From NCBI GenBank assembly GCA_024220525.1, contig JAMYWO010000058.1, positions 1-36,862 on the forward strand: a stretch of 36,862 nucleotides of DNA. Direction: 5' to 3'. This document shows positions 1 to 10,911 of this stretch, piece after piece. Each line of letters begins with the position of its first letter. The first letter of the stretch is position 1. The notes under the pieces were generated by a model. It ran no database searches, was not told the origin of the DNA, and saw nothing but the letters and a program-made list of their open reading frames with translations. A program made the translations under genes and the position numbers. Source of the DNA: Cochliopodium minus (lineage: Eukaryota; Discosea; Himatismenida; Cochliopodiidae).

Positions 1-18
1 GTTTATTTTAAAATTTAG

Positions 19-452
19 TTTCTCCAAAAAGATTAAAAGAAAATAAAAGTTGTTTGGTTCCTCTCTTGAAACTGACTTTGACAGAAACACCTGAGGAATC
101 TATGAAAGATCTCGAAATCAAAATCTCCTTCCAACCAGACTACCAAACCTACCTCGTGAAAAGTGAAAAGAAAAATTGGAAAGTGGTTTGTATAAAACCT
201 TTTTTCGGAAATTCGACAGATTGTGAAACAAAGTTGTTTGAATTGAATGATCTTTCGATAAAAAACAATTTTGAAGTTTGTTTTGTTTCTTCTTTAAACA
301 AATGGTTTATTAGATCCGTTAATTCGGAAAATGGTACTATTATTGAATCTAATTCTTGTATTGTTTTGGGAAGCACTAAAATACGTTTTGTGGCTTCATT
401 AGAGGAAAAAGAAGAAGGATATAATTTGATCAAGAAGCAAATAATCTTTTAA
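19..452 (+). CDS. Terminal exon of a gene entering from the left, FHA-like C-terminus
   Basis: The window opens in what looks like an intron ending TTTAG at 14-18. From 19 one frame is open to the TAA at 450-452 (about 144 residues), reading SPKRLKENKSC onward. An ATG at 102 could be an internal start, but the acceptor and the open frame upstream favour a last exon. The end of the protein, NNFEVCFVSS...WFIRSVNSENGTIIES...LGSTKIRFV, resembles the second half of a forkhead-associated (FHA) phosphothreonine-binding domain, where S-x-N-G-T is the usual loop before the final strands. The first half of such a domain (G-R, S-x-x-H) is not obvious here, so the FHA call is weak. The gene runs toward permease copy 1 on the same strand, with about 165 bp of AT-rich sequence between them. 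Confidence 0.5.
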
Positions 453-617
453 AACAAACAAAAAAATTAAAAAACTTTTAAAATTTTAACTCTGTAATTC
501 TATCTTTTAATTACTTTGGATAAAAGAGAAAAGTAAACATCTGTTTTTTAAAGTTTTTAGATACAACATCTCTAAATTGAAAATAATAAAAATATAAAAA
601 AAAAAGATTTTTATAAT

Positions 618-2991
618 ATGAGAGGAGATATTAATGTCACAAAAGAAAATCTTTTTGAACATCAAAGTTTGTTGGATTCTCGCGAATATAAAGATACGAA
701 AATAAGGACATCTTGGATTAAATTTGCATTCAGTACCAATTTCAAAATATATTTTTGACGAAAAAAAATCTTGAATCAAATATTAACTATAGATTGATTA
801 AAAGATACTTGATTTTAATACAAATATCTCAAAAATTTATTTTTTCTTTAAATCTCAGTTACATATTTTTGTGCATGTGGTAAAAAATAAAAAAAATATC
901 ATTTCTTTGGAGATTCACAAATTAATTTTTTTTCAAAAAAGGAGGGAGTTTTGGATCAGAGGAACTATTAAATGCTTATCCATTGATTAGTTTTGCTTTT
1001 ATTTTTTCAATACCAATTCTATGGTAAATAATAAATAAAAAAAATTTTAAATAAAAAATGAAAAAATTTAAGATTCATTATAAAACAATTTCTCCATTTT
1101 ATAAAAGGAATTTTCCTATTTCTTTGATGTCTGCTGAATTGGGCCTTGCTATGCCTAACAATGATGGAGTGTTTTTGTGGATAAATGCTGCATTTGGTCA
1201 CGGATTCGCTTTTGTGTAAAAAAATAAAATAAAATATAATAAAAAATGAAAAAATATGATTTATTTAGATCTGCTATTTCTTATTGGGTTAACTACTCAG
1301 TTAGTTCATCAGTCTATTGTATTTTAATCATGAAATATTTGGCTTCTTTTGGTAAAAAGTTTATTAAAAGTTTAAATAAAAATTTTTTTTTAAGAAAATC
1401 TTTTTGCAGACCCAACATATCTTGACACACCCTTTTGGAAATATGGTAAAATAACAATTTTTATATTATTAATTTATATCTTATTTTTTTTTTGATAAAT
1501 TTAAACAAAAGGAATACCTCTTTCTGTGATTTTTATTGTGACTGTAATAAATTTGTTTGGGGTAGATTTTTTAGGATCTATTAGTGGAATTTTAAGTAAA
1601 ATAAAGATTTTTAGTTTTAAAATAAACTTTAAACTTTTTTTTGATAGGTGTGATAACAATAGGACCGTTTATTGTTCTTTTTTTCTTGTCTTTATTCAAA
1701 GGATATATTCACCCAAGTGATTGGTTCATTTTACCTCCAAAAGGATTTTTCCAGAAAGAAAATGGATTAGAACTTTTAATTGTGAGTTTTAATATTGGTA
1801 AAAAAAAAAAAATAAATAAAAAAAATTTTTGGAAATTATTTTAAAATTATTTAACAGCTCTTTGGAGTAATAGTGGGTAAAATTCTTTTTACTTTTTTTT
1901 AAAAATAAACAACTAAATTTTTTAAAAAAGTTATGATGCAGTGGGAAATATGATAGAAGAATTAAAAAATCCCAACAAAAACTTGTTAAAAGCAATGGTA
2001 TTAACTAACATTTCATCTGTTTTTACATACTTTGGTAATTTTTAAAACTTTAATAAAATAATTTATATTTATTTCAAAAATTAATTTCAAAATAAATTTA
2101 AAGTTTCTTTGGTTTCTGTCATTGGTGTAAATAAAAATTATGGATCATGGAAAGCTGGTGATTTTGCTGATTTTGCAGAAATTTTAGGGGGAAAACCTAT
2201 GAAATATATTGTCATTGTAAAGAATTTAATTTATTTATAAATTTTTTTGAAAAAAAAATAAAAAAATAAAAGATGTCTGCCATCTTATCTAATTTTGCTG
2301 TTTGTAATGCTTACATGCTACCTTGTTCAATGTAAAATAAATAACTTTTGCTTTATTTGTGATTTTGTTTAAATTAGGCAACTTTATGGGTAAAAAAAAA
2401 AAATTTTTTAAATTTTTTGTTTTTCTTAAATTATAATTTTTAATAAATAATTTTAGACTTGGAGGAGAACAATATTTGGGTTTATCTTTTCTTAGATACA
2501 AACATCCGAGGTTCCAAACACCTTGGATATCTATTATTATAAATGGTATAGTTTGTGCAATATGTGTCGTAGTTCCCTTTAACCTCTTGGTATCTAAAAA
2601 AAAAATTTAATATTTAATATTTAATATTTAATATTTAATGTTTTTCTTTTTTTAAAATTAAAATTTTTTTTCTTAGGTTAACGTCACAAATGTATATTAT
2701 TGCATCATCATTATCAGTGTTTCTCTTGCTATCTTCGTTTTAAGGTTTTCACAAGTTGGGAGATCATTGAATCGACCATTCAAAGCCACAATAAACAAAA
2801 AAGGGTTATTTCTTATAATTTTGGGACCCATATTGATTAGTTTGTTGGTTATTGTTACTTCTGTTCATGAGAGCTACATCTCCATCGTTTGTGCTTTTGC
2901 TTCATATATTATTTTTTATTTTTTGTTTCTTATATTAAGAAAATTGAGACCTGGAATGAAACCTCTTCTTACAATCAACTACATCAATTGA
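618..2991 (+). CDS. APC-superfamily amino-acid/polyamine permease, copy 1 (15 exons)
   Basis: Spliced model: 618-732, 859-879, 942-1023, 1108-1215, 1269-1351, 1410-1445, 1512-1595, 1648-1797, 1858-1876, 1931-2034, 2104-2216, 2273-2331, 2378-2389, 2457-2589, 2677-2991. All 14 introns are GT-AG, and the 1434 nt are in frame (477 aa). Family hallmarks of LAT/PUT-type APC transporters are visible: CGGSFGSEELL in the broken first membrane helix, then ELGLAMPNNDGVFLWINAAFG, DFLGSISGI and MIEELKNPNKNL. About 11-12 hydrophobic segments follow, so this is an integral membrane transporter, probably for amino acids or polyamines; the substrate cannot be read from sequence. A paralogue lies at 32567-34993. 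Exon 13 is only 12 nt and exon 9 only 19 nt. The start is the first ATG in frame, matching the N-terminal length of the paralogue. Confidence 0.9.
2605..2640. repeat. Short tandem repeat, unit TTTAATA
   Basis: About five consecutive copies of a seven-base unit lie inside intron 14 of permease copy 1. It is simple low-complexity DNA with no sign of function. Confidence 0.8.
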
Positions 2992-3096
2992 TAAAAAAAT
3001 GAATTTTATGTTTTTAAAAAATAAAAAAAAAAAAGTTTTTCTCCGAAATGAAAATAAAAAAATAAAAATAAAAAAAAATTGACGAAATAATAAAAA

Positions 3097-6000
3097 ATGA
3101 TAAAGACAACAATCTTATTTTCATTGCTATTTTTTTGTCTATTCACCCATCAAAAATTCATCACCTATTTTATAAGTGCAGAAGATATGGTTTGGGATTA
3201 TGCTCCTCAAGGCAAAGATGTGGTGCACAATAATATCACCAATATGTTCAAGATGGTTGCATCAAATGATTATTCAGATACATCTATTGGTAGAAACTAT
3301 ATAAAGTCTATTTATGTGGAATATCAAGATCATAAATTCTTCGACAAGAAGATTGTTGAAGACAAATATAAGCATAAAGGAATTTTAGGACCTATATTGA
3401 GGGCAGAGGTGGGTGATACTTTGCAGGTTGTATTTATGAATAAATTGGATAGAGACGTTAATTTACATCCACATGGTATGAGTTTTTAATTCATAAATCA
3501 TTCATTTAATTTGAAATATTGGATTTTGAAGAAAGATTATATTTTATAACTTCAAATATATCAGACACATGGAAAGAGAAAATATATTTAACCTAAAATT
3601 TTTGACGATATTTATATTACAGTTAGACATGTCCAAAATTTACAACTTTGTTAGCGGATATAAAATTTTTACTAACAAATTTTAAACTGTTGTAAAATTT
3701 TGAACATCTCTATATTACAGTATAACTTTCATTCAAATATATTTGAACTGAACTATAATATATCTCGGGTATATTCAAAATAAATAAAATAAATCCTTGA
3801 AAGATACGAGTTAATTGATCTTGAATTTTCATAACATAAAAATATCTCTTTTCATCAGAATATTACTCAAAAAAAAAATCAAACTTTCATTCATAATCTT
3901 TTCCTCAATTAGGATTGGCTGAGTTCGACAAAAATACTATCGCTTCTGATCCTGTCAAGCCAAAACAAACGAAAACATACATATGGAAAATCTCCAATGA
4001 ACAGGGTCCATCCAACGAAGATCCCACATCTATAGCATGGATCTATCACTCAACAATAAACACAACCACAGGTATAAAATATTTTTTTTATTTATTTTCC
4101 GAATTACAATTAAAAAATTATTTAAATTATTTAAATTTTTAATCTGTTTTTTTTTTAATTTATTTTTAAAACATTTTTTGTTTTTGTTTCAATTTAAACC
4201 TTATTTTTTAAATTTTTTAAAACATTTTACTTTTTTTTTCTTTTTTAGACACCAATTCTGGTTTGATTGGAGCAATTGTTATTACAAAGAAAGGAGCTAG
4301 AAGATCTATTGAAAACCCAATGCCAAAAGACGTCGACAAAGAATTTTTCGCTTTGTTCACTGTTTTCAACGAGAACATCAGTCCTCATATCGACCACAAT
4401 ATTCAAGTTTACACTAAGTCTCCTTCAAAAGTGAACAAAAATGATCCAGAATTCAAACATTGTAAAAAATTTCTTTTATATTTTTTTATTTCTTTTTTTT
4501 TTTACTTTTTATTTTAATTTTATTTAATTATTTTTTTGATTTTTTTATTTTTATATTCATTTTTATTTTTTTAAATATTTTAAATTTTTTTATTTTTCTT
4601 TTTCTTTTAAATATTTTAAATTTCAAAATGTTATATTTTTTTATTTTTTTAAATAGCAAATTTGATGATGGGAATTAATGGTTACTCTTTTGGTAACATT
4701 CCCAATCTTGACATGGACGCAGGAGACAAAGTGAGAATATACTATCTTTCTGTAGGAGACCAATTTGAGGGAACTCACACTCCTTATTGGTACGGACAAA
4801 CTGTGAGGCATTACGGGCATAATTCTGGTAAAAATTTACTATTAAAAAATTTTATGATTTTTTTTTATAAAAATAAAAAGATGTGATAAAAATCCTTCCT
4901 GGATCTACTTCAGTGGTAAAAATTTTTTATTTTTTAAAAATTATTTCACATTATAATACATATTTTTAAATTTTTTTCATTTTTACTTCTTTATTTATAT
5001 TTCTTTTCTTTTTATTAGTTTTATTTTTTAAATTTATTTTTATGTTAAAAAATTATTTTTTTTTTTTTATTTTATTTTATTTATTTTTTTATAAGTAAAA
5101 ATAATTTTATTTTTAGGCAGATATGGTTCCAGACGCAGTTGGAGAATGGCTGATAACTTGCGAAGTAGATCACCACAGTTTGATGGGAATGAATGGATTG
5201 TTTAGAATTCATCCGAACTCTCAGTACGTTCCCGAAACTCTTGATGGAGTGAAAAGAACCTATTTCATTAGTGCTGAGGAAGTCGATTGGGATTATGGTC
5301 CCTCTGGAAAAAATGGATGGACAGGTAAAAAACAAAACAAACAAAACAAAAAATAAAAATTTTTTAATAAAAAAAAATAAAAATGATCAAAAATAATAAT
5401 AAATCATAAATCATAAAAATAAAATAATAAATAATAAATAATAAATAATAAAAATAGTAAAAAATAAAAAATAAAAATTAAAAATAAAAATAATGATTAA
5501 AAATAATAAAAATGAAAATAAAAAATTATTTTCAAATATTAAAAAATGTAAAAATAAAATGAAACAAAAAGAGAAAATAATGAAAATAAAAAGATAAAAA
5601 AATTATAAAAAAATAACGAATAAATAATAAACAATAAAAAGATAAATAAATTAAAATAAAAAAAATCAATAAAAAAATAAATAGGAAAGCCTTTTGAAAG
5701 TGAAATGATGTCTAAAAGAATGATGGTAGAATATTTGGGAAGAATCTACAAAAAAGCGAGATATGTGGAATACACCAACTCTTTTTTCAACGAGACAAAA
5801 AAGAGGGAGAAGGAATGGGAACACATGGGAATCCTTGGTCCCGTCATCAGAGCTCAAGTCGGAGATATTATTGAAGTTTATTTCCGCAATAATTTGAAGT
5901 TTGACTCTTCTATTTTTCCTCATGGTTTGTACATGAGAAAAGATAATGAGGGTGCTGATTATTATGATGGACAAGATAGAGAAGGGGTAGAGCCTGGTAA

Positions 6001-7938
6001 AAAAAAATCAAATTTTTTGTTTTTTTATTTTTTATTTTTATTTCAAATTTTTTATTTCAAAATTTCATTTTTATTTTTATTTTTCATTTTTTTATTTTTT
6101 ATTTTTATTCTATAGGCGACATCAAGAGATATCTTTGGTACGTCCCTAAGAGAAGTGGTCCTTCTGAAAAGGATGACTCCTCCGTTGCTTGGGTTTATCA
6201 TTCTGAAATAGATCACGTCGCACAAACCAATGCAGGTAAAATTAAAATAAAAAATATAAAATAGAAAATATAAAATATAAAATATAAAACATAAAATATA
6301 AAATATAAATATAAAAAATAAAAAATAATTTTTTTTTTCTAATTAGGATTGATTGGAATAATATTGATAACAAAGAAGGGAGAAGCAAAGAGCGAAACAG
6401 AACTCAGACCAAAAGATGTGGACAGAGAACTAATCGTGCTAATGAACGTGTTCGACGAGAACAGATCTACATACCTCAACGAGAACATCCTCAACAAGTA
6501 TGGATCTCTTTCCAAGGTGAACAAGACGAGTCATGCTTTCTTTCATTCCAACTTGATGCATACTATCAATGGATATTGTTTTTCTAATACTGAGGGTTTG
6601 ACTATGAGGCAGGGTGAGAGAGTTAGATGGTATCAAGTAGGAATGGGATCTAGAAATGATATGTAAAAATAATTTTTTTATTTTTTTCTTTAAAAAATTT
6701 TTTATATTTGTTAATTTAATTTATTTTTTTGATTTTTTTAATTTTTATTTTTTTTTATTTTTTTTTATTTTTAAATCTTTTTATTATTTTTTGTTCCATT
6801 TTTATATTTTTTTTCTTTAGACATACTCCTCATTGGCATGGTCAAACCACCATCTCCAATGGGCACAGAGTGGATACTGTACAACTTCTTCCATCATCTA
6901 CTCTCGTAGCAGACATGATACCATACAATCCAGGTAATTTTATTTTTTGATATTTTTATTTTTTTTTATTTTTTTATTTTTTTATATTTTTCTTTTTTTA
7001 TATTTTATTTATTTTTTTTTATTTTTTTTATTTTTTTATTTTTATTTTTATTTTTATTTTTTTTATTTTTTTATATTTTTATTTTTTTATTTTATTTTAT
7101 TTTTTATTACATTTTATTTTATAATTTTTCTTTTTTTTATTTTTTATTTTTAAAAAAAGGAATTTGGGCTTATCATTGTCACGTAAATCATCATATTAAA
7201 ATGGGGATGATCGCACTCTATCAGGTCTCTGCTTCCATCATCCCAGTAAAACCCATCACCAGGACGGGAAGTCTCAGAAAGTATTTTATTGCAGCTGAAG
7301 AGATCACATGGGACTATGCTCCTCAACAAAAAAACGTTATCACTGGTGATCATTTAATAATTATTTCATTTTAGTATTTAAATCAACTATTTTTCCTCCA
7401 CTTTTTAAATTTTTTTAATTTTTGAATATTTATTAAATTTATTAAAAATTTTTTATTTTTTATTTTTTATTTTTTTTTTATTTTTTTTTTTTATATCTTA
7501 TTTTTTTATTTCAAAATTTTAATTTTTTAATTTTTAATTTTTATTTTTTTATTTTTAATTTTAATTTTTTATTAGGCAAAAATTTTGAAACAGAAAACGA
7601 ACTTTTGGTTACAGAACAAACCACAAGATCAATAGGCACAAAGTACCAAAAAGTGTGCTACGTGGAATACACTGACGCTTCTTTCACCAAAAAGAAAGGA
7701 AGGCCAAAGGAATGGCAACATCTTGGCTTTTTGGGTCCTTTGATCAGAGCTCAGGTAGGTGACGAAGTTGAGGTAATTATTTTAATTTTAATCTAATTTT
7801 TTGAAATTAAAATTTATTTTCTTTTTTATTAATTATCTTTTTTTTTCTCTTTTTATTTCTTTTTCATTTTTGTTTTAATTTTTGTTTTATTTTATTTTTT
7901 CAATATTTAATTAATTTTAAATTAATTTATTTTAATTT

Positions 7939-7972
<34 letters not shown>

Positions 7973-9001
7973 TTATTTTTAATTTCAATTTTTATTTTTA
8001 AATTTGAATTGATTTCAAAAAATTTTAATCCAACATATTTTAATTTATTATTTATTATTTATTATTTCATTTTTTAAAATAGGTGGTTTTCAAAAACAAA
8101 CACACATACCCAACATCAATACATCCTCACGGCTTCTTCTACAAAAAAGAAAATGAAGGAGCCCTTTACAACGATGGTGTAAAATTGGAAGACAAACCAG
8201 GAGATTGGGTAGAAGAAGGAAGAATCGTCATTTACAGATGGTTTGTACCTGAAGAATCTGGTATTTAATTTTGTTTATTTTGTTTATTTTTTATTTTTTA
8301 TTTTTATTTTTTTTTTTCTATATTTGAATTAATTTTTTTTTAATTTTTTTTAATTTTTTGATTTATTTTTTGATTTATTTTTTCTTGTTCATTTTTTTTC
8401 TTTTTATTTTTTATTTTTGTTTTATTTTTTATTTTTTTATTGATTTGAATTGATTTAATTTTTGATTTATTTTTTTTTTCTTTTTATTTTTTTAATTTTT
8501 TGATTATTTTTTCTTATTTGTTTTTTTTCTTTTTATTTTAATTTTGTTAATTTTTTGATTTATTTTTTTTTCTTTTTATTTTTAATTTTTTATCTTTTTT
8601 ATTGTTAGGACCTGCTGATAATGATGCCTCTTCCACAGTTTGGATTTATCATTCCCATGCAAATGAAGTGAATAACTCTTCTGCTGGTATGGTTGGTCCT
8701 ATTCTCGTCACTAAAAGAGGTCATTCAAAAACACAAAAAAATAATAAATAAAAAACTAAATAATTCCAAAAAATAAAAAATAATATTAAATCAAAAAATA
8801 AAAAATAAAAAATAAATAAAAATGAAATTATAAAATTAAAAATTAAATTCAAAATTTAATTGGAAATATATTTAAAAAAATACATTTAAAAAGTATGAAT
8901 TTGTTTTTAATTATTTTTTTTTTATTTTAGGAAAAGCAAGATCATCTTCAAATATGAAACCCAAAGATGTTGATGTAGAATTTTTGACCATTTTTATGTA
9001 G
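3097..9001 (+). CDS. Ceruloplasmin/hephaestin-type multicopper oxidase, five cupredoxin domains
   Basis: Spliced model: 3097-3475, 3913-4071, 4249-4461, 4657-4827, 4881-4915, 5117-5324, 5685-5996, 6116-6235, 6347-6662, 6821-6933, 7160-7345, 7576-7772, 8083-8260, 8609-8719, 8931-9001. It is in frame throughout (922 aa). A hydrophobic N-terminus (residues 1-25) is a likely signal peptide, so the enzyme is secreted or lumenal, probably a ferroxidase. Domains 1, 3 and 5 start at FISAEDMVWDYAP, FISAEEVDWDYGP and FIAAEEITWDYAP. Type 1 copper sites are complete in domain 2 (H291, C334, H339, M344) and domain 4 (H639, C682, H687, M692). Trinuclear ligands are complete only across domains 4 and 5 (H642, H644, H681, H683, H817, H819, H877, H879). 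Ceruloplasmin has six domains and about 1050 residues. Here domain 6 is missing, and the last codons (DVEFLTIFM, then TAG) sit on a potential donor AT|GTAGTT, so an intron may have been cut. Confidence 0.9.
3613..3720. mobile_element. 88-bp foldback (MITE-like) insertion candidate flanked by a 10-bp direct repeat
   Basis: Inside the 437-bp first intron of the multicopper oxidase gene, TATATTACAG occurs at 3613-3622 and again at 3711-3720. The 88 bp between them fold back on themselves: the left end AGACATGTCCAAAATTTACA matches the reverse complement of the right end with few mismatches, and the centre pairs TTTGTTAG (3647-3654) with CTAACAAA (3672-3679). Inverted ends plus a flanking direct repeat is the pattern of a small non-autonomous DNA transposon. 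No other copy was noticed in the window, so this is an inference from one locus. Confidence 0.4.
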
Positions 9002-9080
9002 TTTTTATTTTTTTTTTACTTCTTATTTTTTTTATTTTTTATTTTTTTATTTTTCATTAATTTAAATTTTTAATTTATTT

Positions 9081-10255
9081 TCATTTTGAATACTTTGTCA
9101 TTATTTTTTTTTCAATTTTATTTTTTTTACTTGTCAAAACGTTTGTAAATTTGAAACCACAAACAGCAGCAATAATTTCGGGATCAGAATACAACAAGTG
9201 AGGGGATTTTAATTGTTTGACATTTTTTTCCATTCCTAACTGTCCAAAAGTATTCACTTCCCCCATTACAAAAACTTTTCCTCCTTCTAAAAAAAAATGA
9301 TTAAAAAATAAAAAATAATATAAATAAGTAAATAAAAAAAATAAAAAATAATATAAATAAATAAATAAAAATAAAATAAAAATAATTTAAATAAAAAAGA
9401 TTTTACTTTGAAGAAATACAAAGTGATCATCTCCACATGAGAAAGATTCTATGTTTTCCAAGTGTATGTTTACTGGAGCACTATTATCTTTTTTGGTGAA
9501 TATTTTCCCATCAACTAAATAAAAAAATGATAAAATAATAAAAATAATTAAATGATAAAATATTGGAAATATATTAAAAATAAAAAAATAAAAAATAAAA
9601 TAAAAAATTAAAAAATATAAAAAATAAAAATTTCTTTTACGTGTTTCAGTGATGGATATGTCGCTTGATGTTTGAATTCTTTTTACATTTTTGTCCAGTT
9701 TGCAGAATTTGTAAGCGTTGGGTGTTGTATAAAAACTCCTTATGTTGCTACCTACCAAAAAATAAAATGGGTTTAAAAAATGAATTAAAAAAAAAACAAA
9801 TTTTACCACATCCATACAAATCTCCGTTCTATTTAATAAATTATAAATATAAAAATAAAAAATTTTTTATATTTTTTATATTACTCTTTCAATGAAGAAG
9901 GAATGATACATCCCCAGGATTATTGATACTATATTTGGATTATTCATTATCAATACTGGCTGCTTCTGATGGACTTGATCACCTGTGCCCAGCTGTCCAT
10001 GAGAATTGGAACCAAATGCATAGAGATCTCCCTTTTCTAATCATAAATAAAAGGAGGGGTAAAGAAATATCATTATGGAATCAAGATGCCTCATATATGT
10101 TGATATCAAGGTTGATATTGAAAAAGATATCTATTCAATATCCACCTATATAATTTGATATACACATTTTAGATATTTTATAAAAGACCTGTCAAAAACA
10201 TGCAATGTGTTGAAAATGAACTTGTTGAAACCATCCTCATTTTTTATTTGATCAA
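9081..10255 (-). CDS. RCC1-repeat (beta-propeller) protein, fragmentary
   Basis: Exons on the minus strand: 10232-10255, 9885-10036, 9807-9828 (22 nt), 9641-9751, 9407-9514, 9081-9286. The joins I could test keep one frame. RCC1 repeats are clear: GDLYAFGSNSHGQLGTGD, NGDLYGCGSN, SFSCGDDHFVFLQ, VFVMGEVNTFGQLGME and AAVCGFKFTNVLT. RCC1 propellers usually have seven blades (about 400 residues); only about four half- or full repeats (about 200 residues) are present. The first exon with an ATG was not resolved (an ATG at 10352 does not join in phase). The 3' end runs into AT-rich sequence: either the reading stops at 9081 after a lysine-rich tail, or a donor ACAA|GTAAAA at about 9130 leads to exons that are not there. 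The gene faces the truncated multicopper oxidase tail to tail. Role (Ran exchange factor or other RCC1-like scaffold) cannot be assigned. Confidence 0.7.
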
Positions 10256-10737
10256 CTGAAAATATTAAATAAGAAATTTCACTTTTGCATGTTTCCAATT
10301 ATTTTTGTTTTAACCCTTTCTCAATTCTTGTCAACAATGTTTCTCTTTGCATTGAAGTTAAATTTAAATTTAACAAACAAAAGTTGTTTTAAAAACAAAT
10401 TTTTTTTTTTCCGCCAAGATTAAAAATTTTAAATAGAAAGAAATTTCACAAAAACAAGTTTTTTAAAAGATATCTCAAAGGGAAATTTTTTTACAACCTC
10501 AATTAAAAACATTTTGAATTACTAAAATTTTTTTTTAACAATCAAAACAAAAAAGAAAGAGAATGTTTGTGACTAAAAATTTTTTAATTCGAATTTTAGT
10601 TACAAATCAAGTTAGGAATTTTTCAAGATTTTTTCATCTTAAATTTACAGATAAATATGTTTTTTAAAAAGTCTTTGATATCCACATTAGATAATGTTGA
10701 AGAAAAGGAAGATTAAATAAAAATTTTTTTTTTTCTT
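10256..10737. other. AT-rich interval, no gene seen
   Basis: Lies between the first resolved RCC1-like exon and the first MGNS micro-protein. It should hold the unresolved 5' end of the RCC1-like gene. An ATG at 10350-10352 (minus strand) opens a 16-codon frame (MQRETLLTRIEK) but fails to join in phase with the next exon. Nothing else is recognisable. Confidence 0.4.
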
Positions 10738-10911
10738 TTATTTTCTAAATATCTTCCTTTTTCCTGGTGGTAGAAATTCTTCATCTGATCTCAGAAAGTT
10801 GTAGATAAGTGGCACATTCTGTTTGCTTCGTCTGTCTTCTCTTATGACGTTTTCTTTACCTAAATCTAATCCATTAGAATCTTTCTTCCTTAAAACAACT
10901 GAATTTCCCAT
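10738..10911 (-). CDS. MGNS micro-protein A, predicted N-myristoylated (57 aa)
   Basis: A single-exon 57-residue frame starting MGNSVVLRKKD and ending GKRKIFRK. Met-Gly-Asn-Ser at the N-terminus fits the eukaryotic N-myristoylation consensus (Gly2 with Ser/Thr/Cys or a small residue near position 5-6), followed by basic residues, which would favour a membrane-facing protein. Its reality is supported by the neighbouring paralogue at 11617-11799, which shares GKENVIRE-like and NFLRSDEEF blocks while the flanking DNA is unrelated. I recognise no known family. Charge is high and there is no transmembrane segment. Confidence 0.65.
   Translation of the reverse strand: MGNSVVLRKKDSNGLDLGKENVIREDRRSKQNVPLIYNFLRSDEEFLPPGKRKIFRK

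Noticed and set aside
507-779. 90-residue minus-strand ORF overlapping the start of permease copy 1
   Set aside because: Antisense of the permease N-terminal exon and 5' flank; no paralogue or motif.
6947-7153. Phe/Tyr/Ile-only ORF of 68 codons
   Set aside because: It is an intron made of T runs; the amino-acid composition is that of homopolymer DNA.
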